A DNA stretch of 63,680 nt from an uncultured Clostridia bacterium (GTDB lineage Bacteria > Bacillota > Clostridia > Oscillospirales > CAG-272). Of this stretch, positions 63,464 to 63,680 are shown in pieces. The notes under the pieces were generated by a model, which saw only the letters and a program-made list of their open reading frames with translations, ran no database searches and was not told where the DNA came from. The DNA lies in contig CALYAD010000006.1 in NCBI GenBank assembly GCA_944393415.1, forward strand, positions 1 to 63,680. Direction: 5' to 3'. Position numbers and translations under genes: made by a program. The first letter of the stretch is position 1, and each line of letters opens with the position of its first letter.

Positions 63464-63535
63464 AATATTAAGGACGACAAAAGAGCGGGCCCCAAAACTC
63501 GCTTTTTTCGTCCGTATTTTGTTTAGTGGTCCGCC

Positions 63536-63680
63536 TTAAACAGCTTTCAGCGGGAACAAATCCTGCCCGCAACGTCCGCTTTTTTGCCTGTTTTTCAGCT
63601 TTTCCACGTTGAATGCGAATGCCAACAGGAAAAACTGCGTCTCTATACGCCGTTTTCCTCGGACCAGAAACCTTCTGAAA
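63536..63680 (-). mobile_element. C-terminal end of an IS1182-family transposase (partial)
   Basis: An open frame on the minus strand enters from the window edge and ends at 63536, about 47 residues. It reads RRFLVRGKRRIETQF, FLLAFAFNVEKLKNRQ and a Cys-Gly-type end. The R-G-K...E-(x)-(L)LLAFAFN(V/I)-x-KL-x-x-(R/K) pattern is the C-terminal end of IS1182-type DDE transposases. Most of the gene is outside the window. Copy number and inverted repeats cannot be judged. Confidence 0.75.

Overview
The window looks like a chromosome segment from an anaerobic member of the Clostridia (Firmicutes/Bacillota). Several gene orders typical of that class support this: rsfS-yqeK-nadD, ftsY-smc-radical SAM-rnc, plsX, topA-trmFO-dprA and infC-rpmI-rplT. 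There is also a SpoVB-like flippase, a house ribosome-binding site of the form AAAGGA about 8-12 nt before the start codon, and -35/-10 promoters with 17-bp spacers. Species or genus cannot be read from the sequence alone. Sugar genes (xylose isomerase and xylulokinase, GH78, GH2, heparinase II/III-like lyase, rhamnose mutarotase) suggest a plant-fibre or gut habitat; this is inference.

Layout. Positions 1-23.8 kb are almost entirely on the minus strand. They hold a solute-binding lipoprotein, rsfS/yqeK/nadD/rdgB, ftsY and smc, an Elp3-like radical SAM protein, rnc, a second RNase III-like protein whose catalytic residues are replaced, plsX, trmFO/topA/dprA, an rRNA methyltransferase, rplT/rpmI/infC, and xylB/xylA. 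A PocR-AraC type regulator is divergent from xylAB (24.6 kb). From 25.45 to 32.03 kb lies a block with different codon habits: a broken mobile-element gene, then a tight five-gene operon (amino-acid permease, three different B12-binding radical SAM proteins, a GNAT protein). It ends at the 3' side of a tRNA-Glu gene, so it is probably an acquired island carrying an undescribed biosynthetic pathway. From 32.5 to 39 kb are a sugar isomerase-like protein, a beta-helix protein and a hexapeptide-repeat protein-glmM-glmS operon for amino-sugar/UDP-GlcNAc synthesis. From 39 to 56 kb come a GH2 enzyme with a divergent AraC regulator, a two-subunit ABC exporter with a DUF1854 protein between the subunits, an HD hydrolase, a GH78 rhamnosidase, a SpoVB-like flippase, rhaM and a heparinase-like lyase. 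The end holds mscL, a large unrecognised protein with two degenerate HNH-like repeats, a MazG-like pyrophosphohydrolase in debris-like surroundings, leuS, a small unknown protein and the C-terminal end of an IS1182-like transposase.

Unusual features. The strongest is a dispersed non-coding element, about 110-145 bp, found before ftsY, before the beta-helix gene (two copies), and near xylA (partly tripled). It ends in a hairpin followed by a C-ATG-(A/G)-GG motif that supplies the ribosome-binding site of the next gene. A bare version of the terminal hairpin precedes the pseudo-RNase III gene. Other points are the AUU start of infC with a long structured leader, a hairpin inside the Shine-Dalgarno spacer of rplT, a 71-bp triple tandem repeat, and the radical SAM operon at tRNA-Glu.
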